64,000 bases of DNA from Ovis canadensis (Eukaryota > Chordata > Mammalia > Artiodactyla > Bovidae): the NCBI RefSeq assembly GCF_042477335.2, contig NC_091263.1, positions 67,512,501-67,576,500 of the forward strand, written 5' to 3'. Below the pieces are notes generated by a model. That model had not been told where the DNA came from. It was given only the letters and a program-made list of their open reading frames with translations, and did not search any database. Positions 22,626 through 32,929 of the stretch are shown piece by piece. Position 1 is the stretch's first letter, and every line of letters begins with the position of its first letter. A program made the position numbers and the translations under genes.

Positions 22626-22925
22626 TGTTGGAAGATGAAGGCTGCCATTTGTCTCATGGCTTGTTGGAGTGGCCCCCAGGTTCCAGGTGACTGGCCCATC
22701 TGAGACCATCCCTTCGTGACATCATTTCTCCCTTGGGCCGTCCTTCCCGCAGCCTGAAAAGGCCCTGCTGTGGGTAAGGAAGCAGGAAACCAGGCTGCTT
22801 CCTTGTTCCTGCCTGGCCTGAGGGTGGGGGTGGGGCGTCTGTCTGTGTGGTGTGCTGACGGATGGGCTTTCCCTGCAGAGCATCTGGGGAACAGCTGCTC
22901 CCCAAGCAGCAAACGCTCTTCACAG

Positions 22926-23475
22926 TGTTGTAGCCACGCATTCCGGGAAACAAACTCACTCAGAAGGACAATGCAGATAGCGGAGTGCAGTTTATTACAC
23001 CAGTGGGCCCAAGGCAGAGTCTCCTCTTAGCCAAAGACCCCCAACCAGCTTTTGTGAAAATCACTTATACCCCATGTGTACGTGTCTGAACCCACCACTC
23101 CAAATTCCTTGAGACTTACATAAATCAAGGAAAATACAATCCCAATAACCCCATCATTCACGTGCTATGTGCTCATGTTTGCAAACAGTCAAACAATTAG
23201 CCGATAATCAATAAACCCGAGGTTACACTCTGATTGATACAGAAAAATCTATGGCCTGTCTGGAGGAAGGGGTGATTAGTGTATGTTTTCTCTTAGGCGA
23301 TGAGTAACCTAGATACGATCTTCAAGCTTCCCCTGTCTGGAGGGGGTCGTATCCTTCTGTTATTGTTTTCATAGGCACTAAACAGAGTTCAGAGTCCATT
23401 GGAAAGGTGGCCGAGCATGGTCAGCATGAACAGGCCTAAGATGGAGTCCAGGCCCTATGAATTCCTTCTTCAACA
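22926..23475 (-). mobile_element. Solo retroviral LTR, antisense
   Basis: A 550-bp element with inverted ends TGTTG (22926) and CAACA (23475). Read on the minus strand it has LTR architecture in the right order: a long U3, a TATA-like GGTATAAGTG near 23065-23075, AATAAA near 22990 and a short U5 ending CTACAACA. No internal retroviral genes adjoin it, so it is a solo LTR. No target-site duplication was seen (TCACAG versus GAACCC), so the edges may be off by a few bases or have decayed. Confidence 0.6.
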
Positions 23476-23784
23476 GAACCCAGACATCTGTGCTCCCTCC
23501 TCCCCCTTGCTTCTAGAGGACCGGCCAGGCTTCTCCCCTTGTCCTTCCCTTCCTCAGCTGTGACAAGCCTTAAAGGATTCCGAGGAAGGTTCATCAGGGC
23601 AGTTTCTCTTCTAAGACCTTTACGTGGAGGGCAGCAGCTCTGGTGTGTATCTCATTGACGCCTCCCAGCTTCAACTCAGTCCACTGCCTCAGCCCCCCAC
23701 TCCCCATCCCCACCTCCCTGGAGCCCAGGATGCCTTGGTTCCCAACCAGCCAATGTTAGCCACAGCTAACCTGACCTGCCTCTT

Positions 23785-24778
23785 GAGAAACCTATGTGCA
23801 GGTCAGGAAGCAACAGTTAGAACTGGACATGGAACAACAGACTGGTTCCAAATAGGAAAAGGAGTACGTCAAGGCTGAATATTGTCACCCTGCTTATTTA
23901 ACTTATATGCAGAGTACATCATGAGAAATGCTGGGCTGGAAGAAGCACAAGCTGGAATCAAGATTGCCGGGAGAAATATCAATAACCTCAGATATGCAGA
24001 TGACACCACCCTTATGGCAGAAAGTGAAGAAGAACTAAAAAGCTTCTTGATGAAAGTGCAAGAGGAGAGTGAAAAAGTTGGCTTAAAGCTCAACATTCAG
24101 AAAACGAAGATCGTGGCATCTGGTCCTATCACCTCATGGGAAATAGATGGGGAAACAGTGGAAACAGTGTCAGACTTTATTTTTCTGGGCTCCAAAATCA
24201 CTGCAGATGGTGACTGCAGCCATGAAATTAAAAGACGCTTACTCCTTGGAAGGAAAGTTATGACCAACCTAGATAGCATATTGAAAAGCAGAGATATTAC
24301 TTTGCCAACAAAGGTCCATCTAGTCAAGGCTATGGTTTTTCCAGTGGTCATGTATGGCTGTGAGAGTTGGACTGTGGAGAAGGCTGAGCACTAAAGAATT
24401 GATGCTTTTGAACTGTGGTGTTGGAGAAGACTCTTGAGAGTCCCTTGGACTGCAAGGAGGAGATCCAACCAGTCCATTCTAAAGGAGATCAGTCCTGGGT
24501 GTTCATTAGAAGGACTGATGCTGAAGCTGAAACTCTAATACTTTGGCCACCTCATGTGAAGAGTTGACTCATTGGAAAAGACCCTGATGCTGGGAGGGAT
24601 TGGGGGCAGGAGGAAAAGGGGATGACAGAGGATGAGATGGCTGGATGGCATCACCGACTCAATGGACATGAGTTTGAGTGAACTCTGGGAGTTGGTGATG
24701 GACAGGGAGGTCTGGTGTGCTGCGATTCATGGGGTCGCAAAGAGTCAGACACGACTGAGCGACTGAACTGAACTGAAC
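23785..24778 (+). mobile_element. Bov-B (RTE) LINE, 3' part with broken reverse transcriptase
   Basis: It encodes the C-terminal reverse-transcriptase region of Bov-B. The catalytic motif YADD lies within NLRYADDTTLMAESEEELK, and the family phrases VASGPITSWEIDGE and VVMYGCESWTVEKAEH follow. A TGA at 23877-23879 interrupts the frame just upstream of the SPCLFNLYAEYIM segment, and the remaining frame stops at 24394. The 3' end (GAGTCAGACACGACTGAGCG, ACTGAACTGAACTGAA) is intact. It is 5'-truncated and inactive. Confidence 0.93.
23882..24394 (+). pseudogene. Bov-B reverse-transcriptase remnant
   Basis: A 170-codon open frame from the Bov-B copy. It retains the YADD active-site motif (near residue 39) but lacks the N-terminal endonuclease and finger domains. 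It is a relic, not a host gene. Confidence 0.9.
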
Positions 24779-26350
24779 ACGCTACAAGTGGCCAGCATCA
24801 CAGCAGTGAACCCTGACACAAAACTTTGCGGAAGATGATGTAGGAAGAACCACTTTACAAGTTTGACAGCCAACATGCGTGCGAGCCAAGGTGCCAGTCA
24901 GCATGAGTGGGTTCTGTAAAGAGGCTGGACACAGGGAGGGTGTGGCTTGCTGGTTTCCTAGGGCACAGGTACCTCCTGTAGTCCTCTCCTCTGAGGGTGC
25001 CCCCTTCTCACCTTAGGAGCCATGTGAGTCCTCAGAGCCGCACCCCTCCCCCACTAGACTCTGCCCTGACCTTAGCACCCCTTAGTGATTGACATTAAGC
25101 CCATGGTGGACCCTCACTGCCAGCAGCAGGAAGGACAGGAAGGAGCTGTGGGGACATGCTGCGTGACACGGCTCCCTGCTTCACACCAGTTTTCCTTCTT
25201 TGCCCTGCACCCCATTCCTGCTCATGCTTGCTTGGAGAGCTCTGCTTCCCTCCCCAGTGGACAGTGTCTTGCAGCCCTTGTGGCTGGTCTGGGTGGGCCC
25301 AGAGCACGGCTGGAACCCAGGGGATCAAAGCCTGGAGCCCAGCCAGCAAACCTGGTCGTCACCCTCCAGGCTGCCTGCCTCTGACTCAGCCAGCTTGCAG
25401 TCCTGAGCTCTGCTCCCAGCTTCCCAGATCCCTGTTTCAGCTGAGCACAGGACTGAGGTTGGCTGATCAAGAATTTAATCCACAGAAAGAAAGGAGGAAG
25501 GCTGGCTTCCAGGGGGCTGGCATGGGCTCTGGAGAGCAGGGGTCTGGCCGGGGAGGAAGCATGACCTTGGGCCAGGCCTGGGGGTCATGGAGACTCTTTC
25601 CAGTCCGGAGCTTGCTCAGCAGCCCCTGAGGGCATGGAACAGTTGGCCTCTCTGCCCCAGGGTGGCAGGTTCTTGCCCCGCTGCACTCTGAGGCAGGCAG
25701 GGTGGGAGCGGGAGGTGAGACAGACTGTGAAGCTGGAGGTATCAGCCCTTGCTGGGAACATTCCGCTCAATGATTCAGTTGTTTCCTTATTCCTCCTGTG
25801 GACCGCTTTGATGTCCCAGCTTCATATGTTGTTCACAGCTCATTGTGATCAACAGCAGTGTGCTGGGGCCTCCAGAGTGTGGAGGCTCAGTGCCAGTGTG
25901 GGAGGAAGGTGGATACTGCCAGGACATTCAGGCCCTTCTTGGCACTGCCTTCCCAGCAGGGACACAGAGTTTCCTAGGGGATCTGGGGGTGGGGATGGGG
26001 TGGGGTGAGGAGAGCACACAGCCCCTGGGATCTGAGGCAGCCTAGAGGGGCTTTGGCGTCACCTTGCTCCCAGGCCTCGGCGTCCTCATCTGTGAGATGG
26101 GCAGAATGATGGGGGGACCCACCTGGCAAGAATGGCTGAGGATCCGAGTTGTGCACACACAGTGCCGGCGCTGCGCTCGGGGGTTGGACAGGGTCTGCCA
26201 AGCATGCTTGTTTCTTTTTCTCTCCCTCTCCCGCATCCTGCTCTCCCTTCACTTCTCCAGAACCTATGCCCAGCTCAGCTCCATCACACTGCAACTCAAG
26301 TAACCACAACTTTTGTCCATTTGCAAATGTTCCTCCCCTTCCTCGCCCCT
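24779..26350. other. Intergenic, no gene seen
   Basis: GC-moderate sequence with several overlapping open frames of 80-160 aa on both strands, none with motifs. A MIR-like phrase (TCCTCATCTGTGAGATGGGC) occurs near 26085. Confidence 0.6.
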
Positions 26351-26563
26351 GGACTTTCCCAGTGGCTCAGATGGTAAAGAATCTGCCTGCAATGCAGAAG
26401 ACCCAGGAGACATGGGTTTGATCCCTGGATCAGAAAGATCCCCTGGAGGAGGAAATGACTACCCACTCCAGTGTTCTTCCCTGGAGAATCCCATGGACAG
26501 AGGAGCCTGGTGGGCTACAGTCCATGGGGTCGCAAAGAGTCAGACACGACTGTGACTAACACT
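26351..26563 (+). repeat. Bov-tA SINE
   Basis: Full-length sense copy: head TTTCCCAGTGGCTCAGATGG, B-box GGGTTTGATCCCTGG, Bov-A body, end AGACACGACTGTGACTAAC. Confidence 0.95.
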
Positions 26564-26587
26564 TTCACTTCACTTTCCTCTCCCCTC

Positions 26588-26790
26588 TGGGCTGCCCAGG
26601 TGGCTCTGGTGGTAAAGAAGCCAGTTGCCGAAGCAGGAGACTTAAGAGATGCAGGTTCAATCCGTGAGTCATGAAGATCCCTGGAGGAGGAAACGACTAC
26701 CCACTCCAGTATTCCTGCCTGGAGAATCCTTTGGACAGAGGAGCCTATGGTCCATGGGGTCGCAAAGAGTTGGACACGACTCAAATGTCT
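26588..26790 (+). repeat. Bov-tA SINE
   Basis: Second sense copy 25 bp after the previous one: GGTGGCTCTGGTGGTAAAGA, GCAGGTTCAATCCGTGAGTC, ending GAGTTGGACACGACTC. Confidence 0.93.
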
Positions 26791-27054
26791 TAGCAAGTTC
26801 TTCTTTCCGCCTTCTCTCTTCAGCCACTGTCACAGGTTGCCATCTGAGCGAAAGAGTTGTTTTTCTGTTTCAACCTTTTTACTTTGTCTTGGCGTATAGC
26901 AGATTAACAAACAATGTTGTGATTGTTTCAAATTCAGTGATGGCCATCCACATTGATAATATGAAATCAGTCACCTTGGGAATTGGCAAATGCTACAAAT
27001 CAGGGCTTAATAGACAGTTGTGTTTTAGTGATTGTCTAGAGTTAGACTTGCGGC

Positions 27055-27317
27055 ACCCCACTCCAGTACTCTTGCCTGGAAAATCCCATGGATGGAGGAG
27101 CCTGGTGGGCTGCAGTCCATGGGGTCGCTAAGAGTCGGACACCACTGAGAGACTTCACTTTCACTTTTCACTTTCATGCATTGGAGAAGGAAATGGCAAC
27201 CCACTCCAGTGTTCTTGCCTGGAGAATCCCAGGGACGGGGGAGCCTGGTGGGCTGCCGTCTATGGGGTAGCACAGAGTCGGACACGACTGAAGTGACTTC
27301 GCAGCAGCAACAGCGTT
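27055..27317 (+). repeat. Bov-A2 dimeric SINE
   Basis: Two Bov-A monomers in tandem (CCCACTCCAGTACTCTTGCC and CCCACTCCAGTGTTCTTGCC) joined by a CACTTTCACTTTTCACTTTC linker, ending GCAGCAGCAACAGCG. Confidence 0.93.
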
Positions 27318-27957
27318 AGACTTAAGAAAGTGGCAGAGAAAAGCCCCATAATGCAGATTAAACTAATGCATGTGTCTTCTCTATAGTTATAACATTGTAA
27401 ACAGCACAAAAAATTGAGAAAATATTTTTCCAGCACTGGAAAATGCTTATATATCTGATTCAGGAAAGATGTTGCTCACATCATTGACAAATAATTGAAG
27501 TTCTATCATGCATCTAGTCATTTCTCTTTCATCTTGCTCTTTAACATAAAAGAAATGGATCAAACAACTACCTCCCAGAGCCAGTTAGTAAGTACTTTGT
27601 AGCCCAGCCCTGGTTATGGGGCGCACTGTGCTTCAACTCATACTGCCCAATGGGTCTCCAAGGGGGGGTTGTACCTGTTTATATGTTCGTTGGTGGGGTT
27701 TTAAACAAAATTCAGTTGTGCTTTGTAGTCATATCTCAGGACCAGCAGTTTCCTAGAAACTAAGCCCATGACTGAGCAAACTAGCTGACCCAGACTGGTG
27801 AGAATTACCCGCAATAGATTCCATAAGCAAAAGGTCCTTGCTAGGGCCACTTGCTGATGGGGGGTCTGGGAAGGGTGGTGGGCCGTAGGAAGGAAGAGGC
27901 GACGCAGGTGCAGCTGCTCAGCTTCCTGGAGGGGGCTGCACTCCGCTGGCCCTGAGA
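27318..27957. other. Intergenic, nothing recognised
   Basis: No coding potential and no named repeat seen. Confidence 0.55.
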
Positions 27958-28145
27958 ATTTTTTATTTAATTTTAATCTTTTTTAGTTATAATTCCCCCA
28001 TTTAATATTTGTTTATTTTTAATTGGAGGATAATGGCTTTACAAGATGGTGTTGGTTTCTGCCATACATCAACATGAATCAGTCATAGGTATACATCTCT
28101 CTCTTGAACCTCCCTCCCGCCTCTCACCCCATCCCACCCCTCTGG
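27958..28145 (-). mobile_element. Ruminant L1 (L1_BT type) 3' end, antisense
   Basis: TTTTTAATTGGAGGATAATG, TGTTGGTTTCTGCCATACAT, CAACATGAATCAGTCATAGG and a CCTCCCGCCTC run are the reverse complement of the L1_BT 3' end. Confidence 0.85.
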
Positions 28146-30472
28146 GTTGGCTCCGAGAATCTGAGTGGGGAAGGGAGCCTGCAGGCATCAGGGCAGGGGC
28201 AGCCCGTGAGCACTGCGGGGCAGAGTCCAGCTGGAGCATCTTCCCATAGATGGTGGCAGAGGGCGCGGAGTGGGGCGCAGCTCCCCTGGCCATGGTGTGC
28301 CCCCTGTCTGGGGCTCCTGTCCTGTGTGCATCGGCCGCCTGGCCCACCGGGGAGAAAGCCCCAGCAAGGCCGTCCCTGGGGCAGAAGCCCCGGGTGAGGA
28401 AGCCGTGCTCTCCTCCTCAAGGCTTCTTGAGTTTAATTCATTGGTTTAATTCTCACATCTTATGGATCACTGCCCAAATCTGATCTCAATAAATCCTTTA
28501 GTGCCCTGGAGTCTGGGCAACACAGAGCAGCCTGTAAAACAATGAGTAAACATTGTTCAGAAACGCACAGAAACCCTTTGGGGGCTTGTGAATGTGCCCA
28601 TTGTTCTCCCTGCAGCCAGGGTGGACATTTCCTTCTGTCTCGCTCTGGGAGAGGCCATGATGTGGTCAACAGTCATTACCAAGCAGGGTTAGTCCTGAAT
28701 CTCCCAGAGGCAGGCTCTGTGCTAGGTGTGGACCGTGCGGAGAAACACTTCAACGCCACTGAGTCCCTGTGCAAGGAAGGCACCCACATGCATGGAACAG
28801 CACGGTGAGCCAAAGGCTTGAATGGGAGACAGTCTGCACTCCACTGTTGCAGGCGAGGGTAGGGCAGGGGCGGAACAGTCAGGGGGAGCTCAAGGGGGCC
28901 ATTAGGGAAGTTGTCCCAGACTCCCAACATGTAAGAATGAGCCATCAACACGATACCAAGTGTTTCATGAGCCCCTGATGCCAGATCCATGGTCCAAAAA
29001 ATAGTTTTAAATAAAGCTCCACACCTCTCTGCCTTTGGCCCTTGTCGGATCAGCATACTCTGGGCAGCTGCAAGTCAGGGAGCTTCCTCACTCACAATCC
29101 ACCTGGAGGTCCAAGGGTCTGTCAGTACGATGGTGCCCAGGATGGAACTTCTGGTCCAGCTACTCCCAGTCTGTTCTGCCTGCTCCCAGTCTGTCCCATC
29201 CATGGTCTTCCCCATTTCAGTTAATGCAAGTCCATCCTTTAGCTTCTCAGGCCAGGCACCTCGGTGTTGTCCTCTTCCACTCCTGATCTTCACACTCCAT
29301 ATCCCCTGGAGATGTAAGCAAATCCCATCATGTCCACCTGTAAATCACACCTAGAGTTCAGCTTGTCTTGCCACTTCCCTGCTGCTGCACCCCAGATGAA
29401 GCTGTCTCATCTCTCTCCCTGATTATTGATGGTAACTGCCTACTCACTTACTTGTCTGTTGTCTTTGGGGGCTGGGACCAGGTCTGACTGACACTTGTGA
29501 CCTCAGCCCTTGACAAGCGCCCGGACCACAATAAATGCTCCTTCGACTGAAGGAGACAGCTCCCCTCTTCCCTTAGTGCAAGGAGTCAGGAAGCCAGATT
29601 TTACCTAGACCTACCAGGGCAGGTACAGGGCTCTGGGGTTAGAGACCCCATTTGTAAAATAGCATCAAAGGAAACATTCAGGTCTGAGAATGTCTGATTT
29701 TCTTTTTTTTTTTTTTGGTCAGGTTATTTCATAGGAGCAACTGTGTGCCAGAATATTTCCAAATATCCTGGAAATTGCTCACTTCCCTGACTCTTTCTTC
29801 CATTTCCAAATAGCCACCAAGTTCTGCTTTGTGTAGCAGGTCCCCAGGCTTTGCTACCAGTTCTCCATTCTACAAGTCATCTGCCACCTTTAAGCCCTCA
29901 TCTCGGCCTCTGGCATCCGTGCAGCATCCCGCTGCTGCTTTCTCATCAATGTGCCTCTTCCCAGATGACCAGGGAAGGACGGTTCAGAACTAGCTGGCCC
30001 TGGACTCACTCTCAGTCCCTGGTACTCTCCGTGGCACATCACCTGTCCTTAGTCACCAATGTAGTGATCCTCTGTTCCTGGGGAAGTGGCCAAGTGGTCA
30101 CGTGGACACTGGGAAAGCTTCCCTTGTAGCTCAGAGAGCTCTGGAGGCATCAGAGAGAGGATGTGGAGCAGAGGTAGGGCCTGAGAGTCAGGAAATAGAT
30201 GGTTAGGAGACAGATTAGAAATGCCAAGGTGAGCCACAGAAGCTGCTGGGGGTGCCTGAGAATTCATAAATGAATTCAATGAGGTTGCCAGATATAAGGA
30301 TAATGTTCAAAAACAGATTGTATTTGTAATACTCGCAATTATTAGGAAATGAATAAGATTCAGAAAGTTAAAAAAAAAGGATGATCTTGCTAACATAAAT
30401 GTTGACTGAAAGGAATCAGAAAAAAAAAGAATACATCCTGTGTGATTTACATAAAGCTCAAACGCAGGCAAA
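28146..30472. other. Intergenic, no gene seen
   Basis: GC-rich at 28150-28420 and mixed after. Around 29195-29400 the text (CCCATTTCAGTTAATGCAAG, TTCTCAGGCCAGGCACCTCG) resembles a widespread old mammalian repeat. Open frames up to 126 aa lack motifs. Confidence 0.55.
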
Positions 30473-30594
30473 GAAGGAAATGGCAACCCACTCCAGGACT
30501 ATTGCCTGGAAAATCCCATGGACAGAGGAGCCTGGCAGGCTGCTATCTATGGGGTCACAAAGAGTTGGACACGACTGAGTGACTTCACTTCACT
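30473..30594 (+). repeat. Bov-A SINE monomer with perfect 15-bp TSD
   Basis: Sense Bov-A body (AAATGGCAACCCACTCCAGG to GACTGAGTGACTTCACT) flanked by TCAAACGCAGGCAAA at 30458-30472 and 30595-30609. Confidence 0.95.
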
Positions 30595-31577
30595 TCAAAC
30601 GCAGGCAAAAGTAAACTATAGTGTTAAAAATTAGGAGAGTAGCTTTAACTTTGGGGATAAGAGAGAGGGTGTTTGTTTGAGTGGGGTGTAAGGGGACTTC
30701 TGAACATTGGCAGTGCTTTCTTTTTAGACCTGAGTGGTGGTTACATACGTTTTCTTTTTGGGATAATTTATTGAGCTCTACATTTATGTTTTTACACTTT
30801 CCTGTATGAGAGAGATTTTTTTTTAATTAATTAAGAAAAAAAAGAGTACTCGGCCAGCTTGAGTAAGTGATCCACAGTTTAAGTTAGTTGACTGTAGCCA
30901 AATCAAAAGAGCCATGTGATTCAAAGGAAGCCCTTTCCAGGACAGTATGAGAGGGGAAGGGAGAGACATGGGGGAGGTGAGAGCCAGAGAAAGTGATCTC
31001 ATTTCATGGGGGGTCCCCAAGGAATAATGGGTTCCCATTCTGTGTGTGTGTTTCCCCCTATATCTGAACATACACACCTGTGTTACTCAAAAACTTGGCT
31101 TGGCTGCTTGCTTTAAAACTAACTGGGTTCTTACTCAAAATCATGACTTCACTGTTGTTCGGGAAGAACTCAAGCTCCCCATTTTTGACTCTTTGATCCA
31201 TTGATTATTTAGAAGTATGATACTTGGTTTCCAAATGTTTGAAGGTGTTCCTATCTCTTTGTTCTTGACTTCTAGTTTGATTTAGTTGTGATCAAACACA
31301 TTTTGTACAGTTTAAATTCTTTTGAAAGGGTTGAGGTTTGGTTTGTGTTCCAGGATGTAGTCTGTCTTGGTAAATGCTCTGTGGGCACTGGAGGAGAATG
31401 TGTATTCTGCTGTTGGGCAGTGTTCCACAAATGTTGATTAGATCTTGGTTGATGGTGCTGTTGGGTTGGTCCTTATACATTGCTGATTTGCTGTCTCCTT
31501 GTTTTATCAGTTGTTGCAAGAGAAGTTTGATACTTCTGGCTATAATTATAGATTTATCTGTTTCTCTTTTCATTTCT

Positions 31578-31735
31578 TAAAAAAAAAAATTTGTGTGTCT
31601 GTGCTGGGTTTTTGTTGCAACATGCAGGATCTTTAGTTGAAGCATGTGGGATCTAGTTCCCTGACCAGGGATTGAACCTGGACCCCCTGCATTGGGAATG
31701 CAGGGTCCTAGCCACTGGACCATGGGGGAAGTCCC
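31578..31735 (-). repeat. CHR-type SINE nested in L1, perfect 15-bp TSD
   Basis: Antisense CHR copy (TTAAAAAAAAAA start, AGTTGAAGCATGTGGGATCT, CCCTGACCAGGGATTGAACC, CATGGGGGAAGTCCC). It is flanked by TCTCTTTTCATTTCT at 31563-31577 and 31736-31750. Confidence 0.94.
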
Positions 31736-32056
31736 TCTCTTTTCATTTCTAGAGCTCTGTGTTTTGGTGCATACACGTTTAGGATTGTTGTGATGTCTTG
31801 ATGTGTAGACTCATCATTATGCAATATTTCTTTCTGCCTGTAAAAATGTTCTTTACTCTGATTTGACTTTATCTGATATTAATATAGCCACACTTTCTTT
31901 TTTTTTTTTTATTACTGTTTATATGGTATATATTTTTTCCATGCTTTTACTTTCAACTTAGCTATGATGTTATATAGTTTAGTGAGTTTCTTGTAAGCAG
32001 TCAGTACAAGATTATTTTTTCAAAACACTATTCCAATCTGCCTTTTAACTGGGATG

Positions 32057-32268
32057 TGTGTGTGTTAGTTGCTTAGTCATGTTCAGCTCTTTACAACCCC
32101 GTGGACTGTAGCCTGCCAGGCTCCTCTGTCCATGGGATTTCCCAGGCAAGAATATTGGCGTGGATTGCCATTTCCTTCTCCAGGAGATCTTCCTAACCCA
32201 GGGATTGAACCCTGGTCTCCTGCATTGCTGGCAGATTCTTTACTGTCTGAGCCACCAGGGAAGCCTCT
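32057..32268 (-). repeat. Bov-tA SINE nested in L1
   Basis: Antisense copy from GTGTGTTAGTTGCTTAGTCA to GAGCCACCAGGGAAGCCTC. Imperfect target duplication AACTGGGAT / AATTGGGAT. Confidence 0.93.
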
Positions 32269-32544
32269 TAATTGGGATAGTTAAGTTATTTATATTTGAT
32301 GTAATTATTGGTATATTAGACTTAAGCCTGTCATTTTATTTTTGCTTTTTGTTTGTTTTCCCTGTTTTGACATTTTCACTGTTTTCTTTCACCTAATATA
32401 ATCGTAGGTTGTCTAAACATTTTTTAGAACTCCATCCTGATTTATCTGTAGTGTTTCGAGTATATCTCTTTGTATAGTTTACCTAGTGGTTGCTCTAGGT
32501 ATTATATCATACACACAGCTTATCATTATATACTGGTCTGATAG

Positions 32545-32920
32545 GTTGAGTATGGACCCCAAAGATGTACACGTCCTAATTCTTAGAACCTGTAAATATG
32601 TTACCTCAGGTGACAAAAGGGACTTTGCAGATATGATTAAATTATAGATCTTGAGATGTTTTTTACCCTAGTGGGCCCACTGGCATCATAAGGGTTTTTA
32701 TAAGACAGAGGCAGGAGAGTCAGAGGGAGAGACTGGGCTATGATGATGGAAACAGAAGGGGGAGTGAGGCGGAGCCAAGGAAGTGGGAAAGCCAGGAAGC
32801 GGGCTCCCTGGGGCCTCCAGGAGGGGCACAGCCAGGTGTCCTGGAGCCTCTGAGTCTGACTTCAGCCTCTGCTGTTACAACTATGAGATGATTCATCTGC
32901 GCCGTTTAAGCCGCCGTTTC
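32545..32920 (+). repeat. Ancient interspersed repeat, family name uncertain
   Basis: GGACCCCAAAGATGTACACG, AGAACCTGTAAATATGTTAC, GGGACTTTGCAGATATGATT and AAATTATAGATCTTGAGATG are typical of a common old mammalian repeat (LTR/MaLR-like). Confidence 0.55.
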
Positions 32921-32929
32921 TATCATTTC

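Larger units (their letters stand above)
31138..32530 (-). mobile_element. L1 ORF2 fragment, antisense, split by two SINEs
   Basis: Reverse-complement L1 coding text: TGATCCATTGATTATTTAGA, GAGGAGAATGTGTATTCTGC, TAATTATAGATTTATCTGTT, TCTGATATTAATATAGCCAC. It continues on both sides of the SINEs at 31578-31735 and about 32057-32268. Confidence 0.8.

Noticed and set aside
26351-27317. Repeated units at regular spacing as a CRISPR-like array
   Set aside because: They are Bov-tA/Bov-A2 SINEs with tRNA-like heads in a mammalian genome.
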